A DNA stretch of 64,000 nt from Simmondsia chinensis (GCA_018398585.1 JAGTTD010000005.1:9971355-10035354); one strand, 5' to 3'; shown: positions 33,063-43,634, numbered from the stretch's first letter. Numbers and translations: made by a program. The notes: generated by a model from the sequence alone, not told the origin.

Positions 33063-34508
33063 TTTTACCAAGATTCTTGGTAGAATCATCTTGGCGGCCA
33101 TAGAGATTCGGAATAGCCTCGAAAAGCTAATATCAAGCCACTGCCAGTTTCTAGATGGAACACAACAACCTATATCTCCTCCTTACTCAGTAATCTAAAG
33201 AAGAATTTACCACGACAAGCAGGAAAATGACCTTACCCAACCCCCCCAAAAAAAAAAAAATTTTTCAAGCTCTTCACCTCCTCCCACTTACACACCCCTT
33301 TATTTAACTTATAAACCTCAAACTTGATCTTGTCACGAAGATTGCACATGCTTTCAATCAAATACAACTCCCCTAAGGACTCCACCAATCGCTTCCGTGT
33401 ACCATAATTGGCCAAAAGTGGAACATTGACAAGCACACTCATTCTCATCGAATCATAACATATCACATAAACCCTACCCTTTCTATCAATTGCACAAACC
33501 TCTCCATCATAGTTCACAATATCGTCAAAACAAGAAACCCTACCATACCCTATGCGACCACAACTCTCATCCCTCAATCTCACAAATGCAAAATACCGAG
33601 CATCATACAACACAAACGCAACGCAATTATCTATACTCGAATACTCACAATCAGGATTCACAAACATAATCACTTTATTAATGGACAAATTCCGATAACA
33701 CCACAAGAATACATCATCCTTTTTCCTCGCATCTGACCTAAAATTATACCCTTTATAAACCTCCATAGCACCGAACCTAGATAACCCAACACTTTAAAGA
33801 ATGTTTCGCCGGAACCCTTGATTATAAATCTCGTAAGGGGTCTACGTACGTGAAATTTACCCGGGTTTACTTCTTCAACGGTAACTAACCAGGGTTTTGG
33901 CTCTTTTGGGTCAATGTTCTTGGGTTTAATGAGGTAAGTAGTATTGGCTATGAGGATGAGGACCAACCACGAGATTTGCAGATCCCAAAATCCCCAGAAT
34001 TCAAAAGAAGAAGAGGAACATCGAAAAGTTTGCAAGGGAATTGAGTGGCTTTGAAGAAGCAGCTTTCGGTCTTCCGCCTTCATCTCAGTTCGTCTCCATC
34101 GATTTCTCCATCTCCCGTGTTAGGATTTAGCTTTGCTATTCTTTGATGTACGCATTGTATTTCCTTTGTTTGGCTTCGGCCTTGTTTCTTTTTATTAAGT
34201 CTGTTTTGCGTTCTTTTTGAATTGCTTTGTCGACCTCTGGCCGTATCTTGGGGTATGCCCCTCGTACTCATGCACGATTTTTTTGATATATATACACACT
34301 AACTTATCAAAAAAAAAAAGGGTTTGTGAAGGAAAATGGGAGATAAAATTGGGAGATTTTGGGGGATTTCAGGGATGCAAGAACACCATTTCTTGCAGAT
34401 TGATCGGAGGTGAACGACGTTGTTTCGAGTTCAGAGATTTCCGGCAATGGTGGAGAGGAGCTCCATGAAGAGGCCCGACCACTCCGATCGCTGACGATGA
34501 AGGTCCAT
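33063..34508 (-). pseudogene. F-box/DUF295 pseudogene B (copy 1)
   Basis: Homology to genes A and D runs from an ATG at 34,506-34,508 (MDLHRQRSEWSGLFMELL) leftward. The F-box ends in a stop after NL. A LINE-like insertion splits the 5' part at 34,038-34,319, and a frameshift near 33,780 separates the two open parts (to 33,670 and from 33,766 down to 33,233). DUF295 motifs survive: KPWLVTVEEVNPGKFHV, AIDRKGRVYVICYDSM and KRLVESLGELYLIE. A short A/T and C homopolymer near 33,238-33,258 replaces the LDGRVLF block. It cannot encode a working protein. Confidence 0.9.
34038..34319 (+). mobile_element. 5'-truncated LINE-like 3' end inserted in pseudogene B
   Basis: About 282 bp ending tttgatatatatacacacta, then acttatc and a poly(A) of 11, as at the 3' end of plant L1-type LINEs. 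It is flanked by imperfect direct repeats gtttgcaagggaa (about 34,027-34,039) and gtttgtgaaggaaaa (from 34,322) that both match one uninterrupted stretch in gene D (gtttgtgagggaaaa, near 40,895). No coding part remains. A processed transcript is a less likely alternative. Confidence 0.75.
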
Positions 34509-35016
34509 TTCTCTCTCTTAGGTTTCGGTGAAGTGACAATGTTTGAGTGGCGGGAAATGGGAAACATGAAAATTGAAATATAATAAGGTACATGTAACGT
34601 CAGTTTAGTTTTCTGCCAACAAGTATTTTAGATTTTAGAGGGAAAGTGAAGGAGAACCACCATATGACAGGTATATAAAGGTTCATTCGAGAGGCGGGGA
34701 GGCGAGTTCGTGTTTGGATTTACGACATCATTTTTGGTATGTTAATTTGATTTTACTGAAAATTTAGTTGGGATACACTCAGGTTTAAGTATTTATCACT
34801 TAAATATCCTGACATTTCAATATATATAATAAAGTACATTAAGTTTTAAATATTTTATCACTTGCTAATTTTAAAGTAATAAATTAAAAAAAATTTGTTG
34901 AATGAGTGATGTTATGGAAATTTGAGAGTATACTTTAAAGAACGTTCTACACTAAAGTGATGAATACTACGTTCTACATTAAATTCTATTTTATGGAGGT
35001 TTGTAAAGGGTATAAT

Positions 35017-35404
35017 TTCAAGGGTTCTGGGTTTTGGCAAAACGTTCTTTAAAGTGTTGGGTCTATGTTATGGAGGTTTGTAAAGGGTATGATTTCAGGT
35101 TAGATGCGAGGAAAAAGGATGATGTAATCTTGTGTTGTTATAAGAATTTGTCCATTAATAAAGTGATTGTGTTTGTTAATCCTGATTGTGAGTAATCCAA
35201 GTATAGATAATTGTGTTGCATTGGTGTTAAATTATGCTGGGTATTAGGCATTTGTGAGATTTAGGAATGAGAGTTGTGGTCGTATAGGGTACAGTGTGGT
35301 TTCTTGTTTTGACAATATTGTGAACTATGATGGAGAGGTTTGTGCGATTGATAGAAAGGATAGAGTTTATGTGATATGTTATAATTCGATGAGAACGAGT
35401 GTGC
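35017..35404 (+). pseudogene. Inverted F-box/DUF295 fragment B'
   Basis: The plus strand here codes, with stops, for the middle of the DUF295 protein (around GYDFRLDARKKDDV, NKVIVFVNPDC, VCAIDRKDRVYVICY, NSMRTSVL), in the opposite orientation to every other copy. Both the F-box and the C-terminus are missing. At 35,404 it joins abruptly to the ordinary 3' flank in plus orientation (acgcactttattatgacatgaacc). A 25-bp word around atggaggtttgtaaagggtat occurs twice (about 34,997 and 35,070), marking a rearrangement. Confidence 0.82.
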
Positions 35405-35520
35405 TTCACATTGTAAGAGACGCACTTTATTATGACATGAACCAAAAGAGAAAAGAGATATACTATCTGATTCAACAATGAAATTATTCCTTTCAGGTAA
35501 TCCTTCCCCCCAAAAACCAT

Positions 35521-35656
35521 TTTTTTGTTTTTTTTGGTAGATCAGCAAGGGGATGCCCCCTTAAAAACCTCATAAAGGGGAGACACAAAACATTTGAACC
35601 CGGGTAGCGCGTAAGGCTGCCAATGTTCTCTGCCACTAGAGTATATCCCTATGGGA
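35521..35656 (-). mobile_element. tRNA-derived SINE in fragment B' flank
   Basis: Same family and same relative site as 32,821-32,962, between cccccaaaaaccat and cccccaaaaatccat. The plus-strand form of the B box is catttgaacccggg. It is probably the same ancestral insertion inherited by B and B'. Confidence 0.75.
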
Positions 35657-35749
35657 CCCCCAAAAATCCATTACTCATAAAGAAAAACAAAAGACAAGAA
35701 GACTAATCAAATCATAAGATAAATCAGCATCTCAACAAGAACTTAAGCG

Positions 35750-35945
35750 CTAAGAAACTTTACCAAGAGTCTTGGCAGAGCCATCTTGGAGGCGGCCATA
35801 GAAATTCGGAATAGCCTCGAAAAGCTTATATCAAGCCAATATCGGTTTCCAGGTGGAACATGCCAACCTGTAGCTCCTCCTTACTCACTAATCTAAAGAC
35901 AAATTTATGAAGAAAAAGACCACCATGATGAGCAAAAAAATGACC
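35750..35945 (-). pseudogene. 3' end of F-box fragment B'
   Basis: The minus strand corresponds to the last part of the F-box protein (around FLRLVSKEELQVG, FRGYSEFLWPPPRWLCQDSW), as in gene D. It is cut at 35,945 and followed by flank sequence that matches 31,519 onward. Together with 35,017-35,404 it represents a broken, partly inverted gene copy. Confidence 0.75.
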
Positions 35946-35954
35946 AAAAGCAGT

Positions 35955-37800
35955 GTAGAATCATTACAAAGGAGCTCACAAGTACACGAAGTTGAACCAG
36001 GGTAAGTAATTACTTTACAACATGGAGTACTGGTCTGTTATGAATATGAGACAAAGAGTATGATACTAAAAACAACACAGGACTCCAGCGTTCAAATGCC
36101 AACACTACTACATACCCAAAGTTTGCATGCAATCCTTGAATTTGTCGACCATAGAGGGATTTGCCATTTGGTTATTTCGAGACATCAAAAGCAGCATATG
36201 TTCTTCAAAATTTGTTCCTCAGCTGCAAGTCCCACTGCCAGCAAATTTTAAAATGCACTGGGACATCAATAACTCCATAACTGGCTTCCATGAAAATATT
36301 GGTCAAGTTGGTATCATTTTCTACTTTCACCTTTTGCCTTCAGAAAAACTCAAAGCCAAATTTTTAAAAACAAATTTTTCTTGGTTGTAGCTTGTTTTTA
36401 GTTTTGCAACATATGAATATCCTAACTACAGTACTGTTAGTACATAATTACCATATAACAGAAACTTTGTTTTGGTATTGTTTTTTATTTACAGGTCTAG
36501 TTTTTGAGAAATTAAAAACCAAGTCTCGAAAACGATTTTTTTTAGTTTTTGATTTTCTGTCAGTTTTTACTTAAATTAGGGGAAAAAATGAAACAAAAAG
36601 TATACGAAAATTTTGTTTCTTGAATATTGCATTTTATTTATCAAAAAGCAAAAACTAGAAACAATAAACGATACCAAACAAACCCTTCATCGACATATAC
36701 TTCTATTAAATGATAACTGAAAGCTGAAGCAAAAAGGCAAATTTGTAGATAAAACGCCACTTGATGAAGGTTTCATGGAAACTGATCCAGGTCTGTGAGA
36801 AGAGAGCTTAATAGAAAAATTTGAGACAGAAACAATGAAAGTATTGTTCTGACCCCAACAGCAGAAAACTACCAATGTTCACAAATACTCAGAAAACAGC
36901 AAGTACACTCGTGTGATCCAAAAGTAACACAGAAGATTTAAACCATTTTGACATTCCCATTATATTAAAATAAGTTCTGTTATTGAATCATAGTTGCAAC
37001 AAGCAGGAGCAGGAATATAAGTGGGAGTGGGAGTGAGAGCAAGAGCAACCATAGAAGCTTCTGCAAAGGAGCGAGTATTATTCAATATATATTGAAGTGT
37101 TACTGAATATTTATTGAGAATAAGTAATGTCACTAGCTGACCCATTACAGCAACATATGAAAACAAAAGTAAAAACTAAGCAATAATCAAAAGAATTGAG
37201 CATTCCAATGGATAGATGACAAAAGTTGAGTCAGACACACCCGAAAGATTCAGCGATCGTATTTATCAAGTGCAATGTATAATGAACCAACATGTCATCT
37301 GATCCAGTTTCTCTTCCACAAATAGTTCAACCATCGTTTGCGTTGAGTTCCCCTTAAGTTTGAAATGCATTACAAAAGTGAATCTAACTTCAGAATGCTA
37401 AATCGTGTTTATAAGTATGAAACCTTAGCATTTTAAGAGATTTCATGCAACTATGTATTGAACAAGGTTATGGTTTAAGAATTGCTCATAAAAGCTATAA
37501 ACTTGCAAAAACATTGCCTGATAAAACATACTAACTCAAGCAATATTTCAACCAGATGGATATTGTGAAAGCCTACCCATTCATACATACACACATGTAT
37601 TCCCGCTCAAGCACTCTTTAACAATGGCATCCTATTTTGATAATGGATCCATGTGAGGACAGCTACATAGATACAAGCAAATTGATCTTGTGAAAGAAGA
37701 TACGAGAACAAAATTCATTTAACGCAAGTAGTCTGGAGACTAGAGAAGTAAAAATGATAACAAGTCAAGTTTAGCAGTTTGAGAAGCTCAGAGGCTACGA
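35955..37800. repeat. Flank repeat leading to gene C
   Basis: 35,955-37,070 aligns with 31,519-32,510 and 10,010-11,210 (anchors tagaatcattac, acatggagtactggt, aacaagcaggagcagg). The match stops at about 37,070, and 37,070-39,478 has no counterpart in units A or B. No gene is supported in 35,955-37,800. The small minus frame at 36,960-37,166 covers the breakpoint. Confidence 0.55.
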
Positions 37801-37804
37801 TTCA

Positions 37805-39152
37805 TCACCTGGATAAACATGTATCTCGTTGAAGCCACGCCGGGGCTGGCCACAATAAGTCTGAATAGCCAGCATAAGATGTTATCAACCTGGCACCGTC
37901 AGCATCCCCAAAGTAGAATACACCAATTTCTAGTTCCTTGGATGCTTTTCGGAAGAAAATCCAATCAGGATTAGTATTCGCAGAATAAGTAGGGAAACAA
38001 TCTTCTGGAAATACAATGCAATTCCCTTTCCAACCAGGTAAATCTCGAGTAGAGGCCATAAAACAATGACTAGAAGTGATGAACAATACTTTATGATCTA
38101 GACTCTTAACCTCGTCCCATTTATGATGGTCTTCATTCAGCTTATATACCTTGAAAAAGATATCAAACCCCGGACTATGCCTCACAACTAAATACAATTC
38201 CCCATCAGATTCCACCAAACGTTTGTGCATGTCAGCACCATAACCATTACAAACAGCATCACTCACAATTCTGTGAATTGTACCCGCATTGCAACTGATG
38301 ATGTAAGCTCTCCCTTTTCGATCGATGGCATAAATCTCTCCCTTAAAATTTACTATGTCATCAAACTTAGAAACCACACCACAACGTAACAATACCCCAT
38401 CTCCATCTGTTAATCTACATGACATCAATGCCCCATTCCCATACAATACCATGAAAGTACAATCATCAATAGTTGGAGAGGTCGAAGTTAGATTTGAGTA
38501 CAAAACAACTTTGTCATCAAATCCAGCCCAACGGCTACAGGCAAACGCAGATCCACGGTTGTTTGCTGACTGCATATTGTACCCTTTACAAATTTCGTAG
38601 ACATGAAAATCCAAAAGATCACAGACCTTTGGGAAATTTTGAGGAAACTCTTTTATTGCATGTTTCTTAAGGGGACTTCTTATGCAGAGCTTGCCAGGGA
38701 CCACTTCCTCCACTGTTACCAACCAAGGCTTTGCAGAGCCCCTACATGGTTGGAGAAGATAAACAGTGTTCGCAACCAAAGTTACAGAGCCATTTGCTGG
38801 GTAAGGAGTTTTACTCAACGAGATGTTATGAGGCAAGAAGGGGGATAGAAAACGAGGATCTGGCAAAGGGGGACAACAAGAACGCCATTTTCTACAAACA
38901 GCACGGAGTCGACAAACATAAATGCGTGATTTCAGATGTCTGGCAATCACAGCTAGTATTTCCTGGTTAAGGTCGGACCAGGGTTTCTTAATTTCCTGGA
39001 GTTCCACTCTTGAAGTAGCCTCTTCAGAAGACTGCACAAGACATGTGACCATTGGGGAAATTTGATAGAAAATAATAAGAAAAAACAACTAAGATTACTG
39101 CAGACTGTACCTCTAGGCGAGGAGCAATAGCAGGCATCAAATCCGCATCCAT
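37805..39152 (-). CDS. F-box/DUF295 (KIB1-4 propeller) protein C, copy 1
   Basis: Predicted structure: exon 1 39,111-39,152 (MDADLMPAIAPRLE), intron 39,032-39,110 (79 bp, starting gtacag and ending ttgtgcag, A/T-rich), exon 2 37,805-39,031. The total is about 422 residues. The intron is inferred because it is phase 0 and gives a more ordinary N-terminus; without it the frame could start at 39,088 with a hydrophobic MFFLIIFYQ leader. The F-box is near residues 27-65 (PWSDLNQEILAVIARHL, CRLRAVCRKWRSC). DUF295 motifs follow: KPWLVTVEEVVPGKL, YAIDRKGRAYIISC, KRLVESDGELYLVV, and GWKGNCIVFPEDCFP near the end. Family role: substrate receptor of an SCF ubiquitin ligase, target unknown. It is diverged from A, B and D, and no disabling change is seen. 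Confidence 0.85.
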
Positions 39153-39266
39153 GATTATCTCGCCTGGGTAGATCAGTTGAAAGGCAAAGTTTCAGATAGA
39201 CTATATTAAATTCAAATAATATCATAGAAGAGAGATTGCAGTATATAAAATGGCCATTTATGAGGC

Positions 39267-39393
39267 CTAATCACCCGATCCTGTCGCACGCTCCTGGGCA
39301 TAGATTGCAAGAGGATTCTCTAAGTTTTGTGCATTAAAAGCTTGTTGATTGAGCAATTTCATTTCCATGTTTTCATCTTCCCCGCTGTCATTC
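39267..39393 (-). other. Coding-like segment upstream of gene C, unassigned
   Basis: On the minus strand one frame is open with protein-like composition (GEDENMEMKLLNQQAF, then NAQNLENPLAIYAQE) and ends at a TAG at 39,267-39,269. It could be preceded by a splice acceptor (ttgtcttgag) and, about 60 bp further upstream, a donor-like ggaaag/gtatat. I do not recognise the protein. It may be a stray last exon or chance. Confidence 0.3.
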
Positions 39394-39908
39394 CTCAAGA
39401 CAATAAAAAATTATTACAATAATTAGTATATATACCTTTCCAGTGGATGAACTATATAATGGGGCTCATGGAACTTTAGAGTTCTAATATGAATCATAAA
39501 CAATCGAAACCATCATTTAAGGCCAATGTTGAATGCTTCGTCACAATGTAAACACAGAAAGATCACAAAAGAAAACAATATATGAGTCAAGCTCCACTCC
39601 TGATTTCCAAAATTTCAACATCCATCAAATAAATCAAGTTTCATGGTAAGCGATGCACTTTCTTATGACAGGAACTAGAAGATAGAAGATACGTACTATC
39701 CCTTTCAGGGGTAAAATTATTCCTTTTATGGGATCCTCCCCCAGAAAAACATTACTCATAGAGAAAAACAAAAGATAAGAAAACCAAATCAAAACATAAG
39801 ATAAATCACCATCTCAATTAGAATTCAAGCGTTAAAGAAATTGTACCAAGAGTCTTGGCAGAGCCATCTTGGAGGCGGCCATAGAAAGCTAGAATAGCCT
39901 TGAAAAGT

Positions 39909-41078
39909 TCATATCAAGCCACTACAAGTTTCTAGATGGAATACACCAACCTGAAGCTCCTCACTCACTTTTCTAAAGAAGAAGTCATCAGGATAGATAC
40001 TGCCATGATAAGCAGGAAAATGACCTTTAGGGAAGAAGATGCAATCCCCTTTGCACCCCGGAAAATCTCTTGCCTCGACAAAAAAACAATAATCAGTGCA
40101 CACAAATAATACCCGCCCATCCAAGCTCTTCGCCTCCTCCCACTTACGCGCCCCTTTATTCAACTTATGAACCTTAAACTCGATCTCCTCAAGATGACCA
40201 TACACTCTTTCAATCAAATACAACTCCCCTGAGGACTCCACCAATCGCTTCCGTGTACCACCCACATAATCGGCCCAAAGTGGAACATTGACAAGCACAC
40301 TCATTCTCATCGAATCATAACATATTACATAAACCCTACCCTTTCTATCAATTGCACAAACCTTTCCATTATAGTTCACAATATCGTCAAAACGCGAAAC
40401 CCTACTGTACGTTATGCAACCGCAGCTCTCATTCCTCAACCTCACAAACGCCAAAATCCCAGTATCATACAACACCAAAGCAACGCAATCATCTACACTT
40501 GGACACCCACAATTAGGATTCACAAGCACAATCACTTTATTAATAGACCAATTCCCATGACAACAAAAGTACACATCATCCTTTTCCCTCGAATCTAACC
40601 TGAAATTATACCCCTTGCAAACCTCCAAAACATCAAACCCAGATAAATCCAACTCTTTAAAAAACTTTTCGGCAAAACCCTCAATTATAAACCTCGTAAG
40701 GGGTCTACGTACATAAAATTTACCTGGGTTAACTTCTTCAACGGTAACTAACCAGGGTTTTGACTCTTTTGGGTCATTGTTTTTGGGTTTAATGAGGTAA
40801 GTAGAGTTGGGTACGAGGACGAGGGACAAGCCACGAGAGACGCAAAGGTAGAAATCGTTGGAATCCAAAAGAGGAGGAGGAACAGTGGAGAGTTTGTGAG
40901 GGAAAATGTGTGATAAAACTGGGAGATTTTGGGGGATTTCGGGGACGGAAGAGCGCCATTTTGTGCAGACTGATCGGAGGTGGATGACGTCGTTTGGAGT
41001 TGGAAGATTGCCGGCGATAGTGGAGAGGAGCTCCGGGAAGAGGTCCGACCAGTCCGCCCGGCGACGGTGACTGTCCAT
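39909..41078 (-). CDS. F-box/DUF295 protein D, copy 1, C-terminally truncated
   Basis: Single-exon frame of 389 codons from ATG 41,078 (MDSHRRRADWSDLFPELL). The F-box covers about residues 9-48 (TIAGNLPTPNDVIHLRSVCT); the DUF295/KIB1-4 region follows with KPWLVTVEEVNPGKFYV, VCAIDRKGRVYVICYDS, KRLVESSGELYLIERV and GCKGDCIFFPKGHFPAY. It ends after CSGLI at TGA 39,909-39,911, where copy 2 has TCA (C at 39,910 against G at 54,372). The last 28 residues, including the conserved WPPPRW block, are lost. All other residues match copy 2. Whether the short form works is unknown. Family role: SCF substrate receptor. Confidence 0.85.
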   Translation of the reverse strand: MDSHRRRADWSDLFPELLSTIAGNLPTPNDVIHLRSVCTKWRSSVPEIPQNLPVLSHIFPHKLSTVPPPLLDSNDFYLCVSRGLSLVLVPNSTYLIKPKNNDPKESKPWLVTVEEVNPGKFYVRRPLTRFIIEGFAEKFFKELDLSGFDVLEVCKGYNFRLDSREKDDVYFCCHGNWSINKVIVLVNPNCGCPSVDDCVALVLYDTGILAFVRLRNESCGCITYSRVSRFDDIVNYNGKVCAIDRKGRVYVICYDSMRMSVLVNVPLWADYVGGTRKRLVESSGELYLIERVYGHLEEIEFKVHKLNKGARKWEEAKSLDGRVLFVCTDYCFFVEARDFPGCKGDCIFFPKGHFPAYHGSIYPDDFFFRKVSEELQVGVFHLETCSGLI

Positions 41079-41164
41079 TTTCTCTCTCTTAGGGTTTTGA
41101 GTGGCGTGGGAAAGCCGAAACCTCGGCGGACATATATGTAAAGGTTTGAGAGGCGGTTGGGTTT

Positions 41165-41174
41165 ACGACGTCGT
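41165..41174. promoter_or_regulatory. Conserved palindrome upstream of gene D
   Basis: A perfect 10-bp palindrome acgacgtcgt with a GACGTC core lies about 87 bp before the ATG. Related words in the same place upstream of A (tttacgacatcgtttt, about 12,964) and B (tttacgacatcattttt, about 34,718) have lost one base of symmetry. GACGTC is a known bZIP (TGA/CRE-type) core; binding here is inference. Confidence 0.4.
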
Positions 41175-41179
41175 TTTTT

Positions 41180-42950
41180 GGCACGTTACTTTAGTTTTCT
41201 GCCGTTTTGTTGCCTTTCAAAATTACTTAGGTCCTTTTTTTTTTTATCAACACTTAGGTCATGCTGGACTTTGAAACATGAAATTAGAGCCAGTAATTGG
41301 GGTTAAGATTGGAGTTAGGGCCAACAATTTTAATTTTATTGTTTAATTCTTCTATTGAAATTAAAATTATAATTTTACTACCTAATTTCATAAAATTAAA
41401 TTTTGACTGAAAATTATATTTTTCAATTCATTGGAGTAAGGGTAAGGAATTACAATATTATATTAACTCGGCAGACTTGAAACCCAAAATAACCCCACTT
41501 GATTAATCTAAAACCAAGATGGCGCAAAATTAAAAGTCTTAGACACAACCTAAAATTTGACATGAATCTTGAAATCACCCAACTTGAATGACTTGACTTG
41601 AAATGATCTAATCAACTCAACTCATAGTCCGAAGTGACTCAACTCAAGTGACCTAAAACTCCATAAGACTCAAATCCAAAAAATGAAACTATTCGACTTG
41701 TAGGATGTAAACGATAGGCCGAAAAGGAAATGACTGGACTAAATTGACCCAAAACTTAATATGATGCAAACTCAAAATGACCTGACCCATCTCCAACTCA
41801 GCCTAAGATGACTCAAACTTTGAAATGATATAATTTGTTTGTCTCAAAACTAAGATGACTCGAGCTCGAAATGATCTAAATCAACTCAAACCCAATCTAT
41901 TCTAGCTTCAATCCTGAAAAGACTTAACCTGATTAACTGAAAATTCGAGAAAACTTGTAATACCTAATGATCCGAAGCAATACTCGACCCGATTTGACGC
42001 GAAACTCGAATAACTCGAATCTAAGGGGATCGCTCTAACCATAATAACTCGAACGCAATATAAATGCTCTAACCAAAATCCAACTATAGCTTATTTGAAA
42101 CTCAAAATACTCTAATTCGATTGACCGAAAATCCATAATGACTCAAACCATTATGGAATTATATTCCGACCTCTAATTCTTTTGATAAACTAAACAATGG
42201 AATTTCAATTCAATCATAATTTCAATTCCACTAGAATTGGAATTTCAATTCCATACGCCAAACAGGGCATATTATTAATTAGGTGTTTTGAAGTTTGAGC
42301 ATTCATAACTTAGATACCCTGACATTCCAATATATATAATGAGGTATCTTGAGTTTTAAATATTTTATAACTTATGTACCCTGAAGTTCTAAATTTCATC
42401 AATCAGATACTTTTTTGCCGAAATTCGATAGATTTTTATTGAAAAATACTAAAATAAAACAAAATTTTGACAGTATATTAGTATCTTCGCTAGAATTTGA
42501 AGCTTTTTTCCCCTAAAATGCAAAAATGAAAAATGATTGCGGTAGTATTCAGATAATTCATATCAACATTCGGTAAATATTTTATCACAGTTTACTGAAT
42601 TTTCAATGAAACTATAGGCTAACTTATATATATTGCGGTAATTATGTATTATATTAGTATCTTTTGCATAAATTGGTTAGATTCTTACAAAAATTTATCA
42701 AATTCTAATGTAGGATACCTAGGTGATAAAATTTCAAACCTCTAGGTAGCCTATTGTATATATTAAAATATGAGAGTACGTAAGTGATAAATGCTCAAAC
42801 CTCAAGCTATGAAAGTGATAATTTCCCTTCATTTATATGTTTTGAATATTTATTGGTATTTGCATATTAGGTACTTCCATGTCCTGATATAAGAGAAATA
42901 TATTGACTATTAAGCATGATTTGGAAGTGCGTACATTCCAACATCAATAA
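41180..42950. other. Spacer with degenerate gactcaa/aactcgaa repeats
   Basis: No gene. 41,480-42,130 is built of loose variations on short words such as aactcaaaatgacctgaccc. It is followed by an element-end-like stretch (ttccaattccatacgccaaacagggcat around 42,215-42,270) and AT-rich DNA. The duplicate is at about 55,642-57,412. Confidence 0.45.
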
Positions 42951-42959
42951 CAACCCAGT

Positions 42960-43634
42960 ACTTAAAGAAGCTCCCGCTAAGGCACGATCTCGGGAGGATA
43001 AGTTCTGAGAAATCTCACCTTCTAGGGTGTTAAATTTCACCGAACCTCTTTGGCCTGACCCACGGATTTGGATTATACGAGATCCACATATAAGCTTGTT
43101 AAAGTTTTTGGTGAGTTAGCTTCAGTTAAAAGAGTTACACGACTTGAAAAGCAAAGGAACGAATTACGGACTCAAAGATCTCAGAATCTGAGACAAGAAA
43201 CGCAAAGAACACCAAGATTTTTAACGGGGTTCAGACCCTAACTGGTCCTAGTCCTCTGCCCCCTATTCCTAGAGAGATATTTACTATAAATCAATGATTA
43301 TTACAAATTAATACTAATTATAACTCGAATCTAACACATGTGACACTTAAGACCCAAGTTACAAAGTCATTCTTCGGATTTCAAGTTGGAAACCTAACAA
43401 TCTAACACTAAATCATCAATATACCTCTTCAGTAGCGGAATCTTGTACAGATCTAGGTTCACGAGCTTGGAACCTCCATGGAAGTGGCTCAAAGGTTTAA
43501 TTTAGGGTTAGGGTTTCACGTGTGAACGCGAAGGGAAGAAAGCTAGAGTGAAAACGAAGGGGAAGCAAAGCGTTCATGTAAATCTGCATCCAACCCTAAT
43601 TTTTCACGGCTTATATACCTAAGAGCTCAATCCG
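42960..43634 (-). mobile_element. LTR-like fragment of Copia element 3 (copy made by the duplication)
   Basis: It contains features often seen in Copia LTRs (gatttttaacggggttcag; a ctaagagctcaatc end region) and is identical in layout to 57,420-58,099. It is cut at the duplication junction. Exact LTR ends could not be placed. Confidence 0.4.

Larger units (their letters stand above)
29182..43634. repeat. Tandem segmental duplication, copy 1 (about 14.45 kb)
   Basis: The block is followed head-to-tail by a near-identical block at 43,635-58,099. It begins inside the Copia element 2 gag gene (acgggggaaatg) and ends in an LTR-like sequence (gctcaatccgcg). The coordinate offset is 14,453 at the left and 14,463 at the right, explained by a few small indels including a 6-bp one near 37,025. 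Genes carried: pseudogene B, fragment B', gene C, gene D. Confidence 0.97.

Noticed and set aside
38355..38970. Plus-strand frames opposite gene C
   Set aside because: Shadows of the F-box frame on the other strand, with no family motif.
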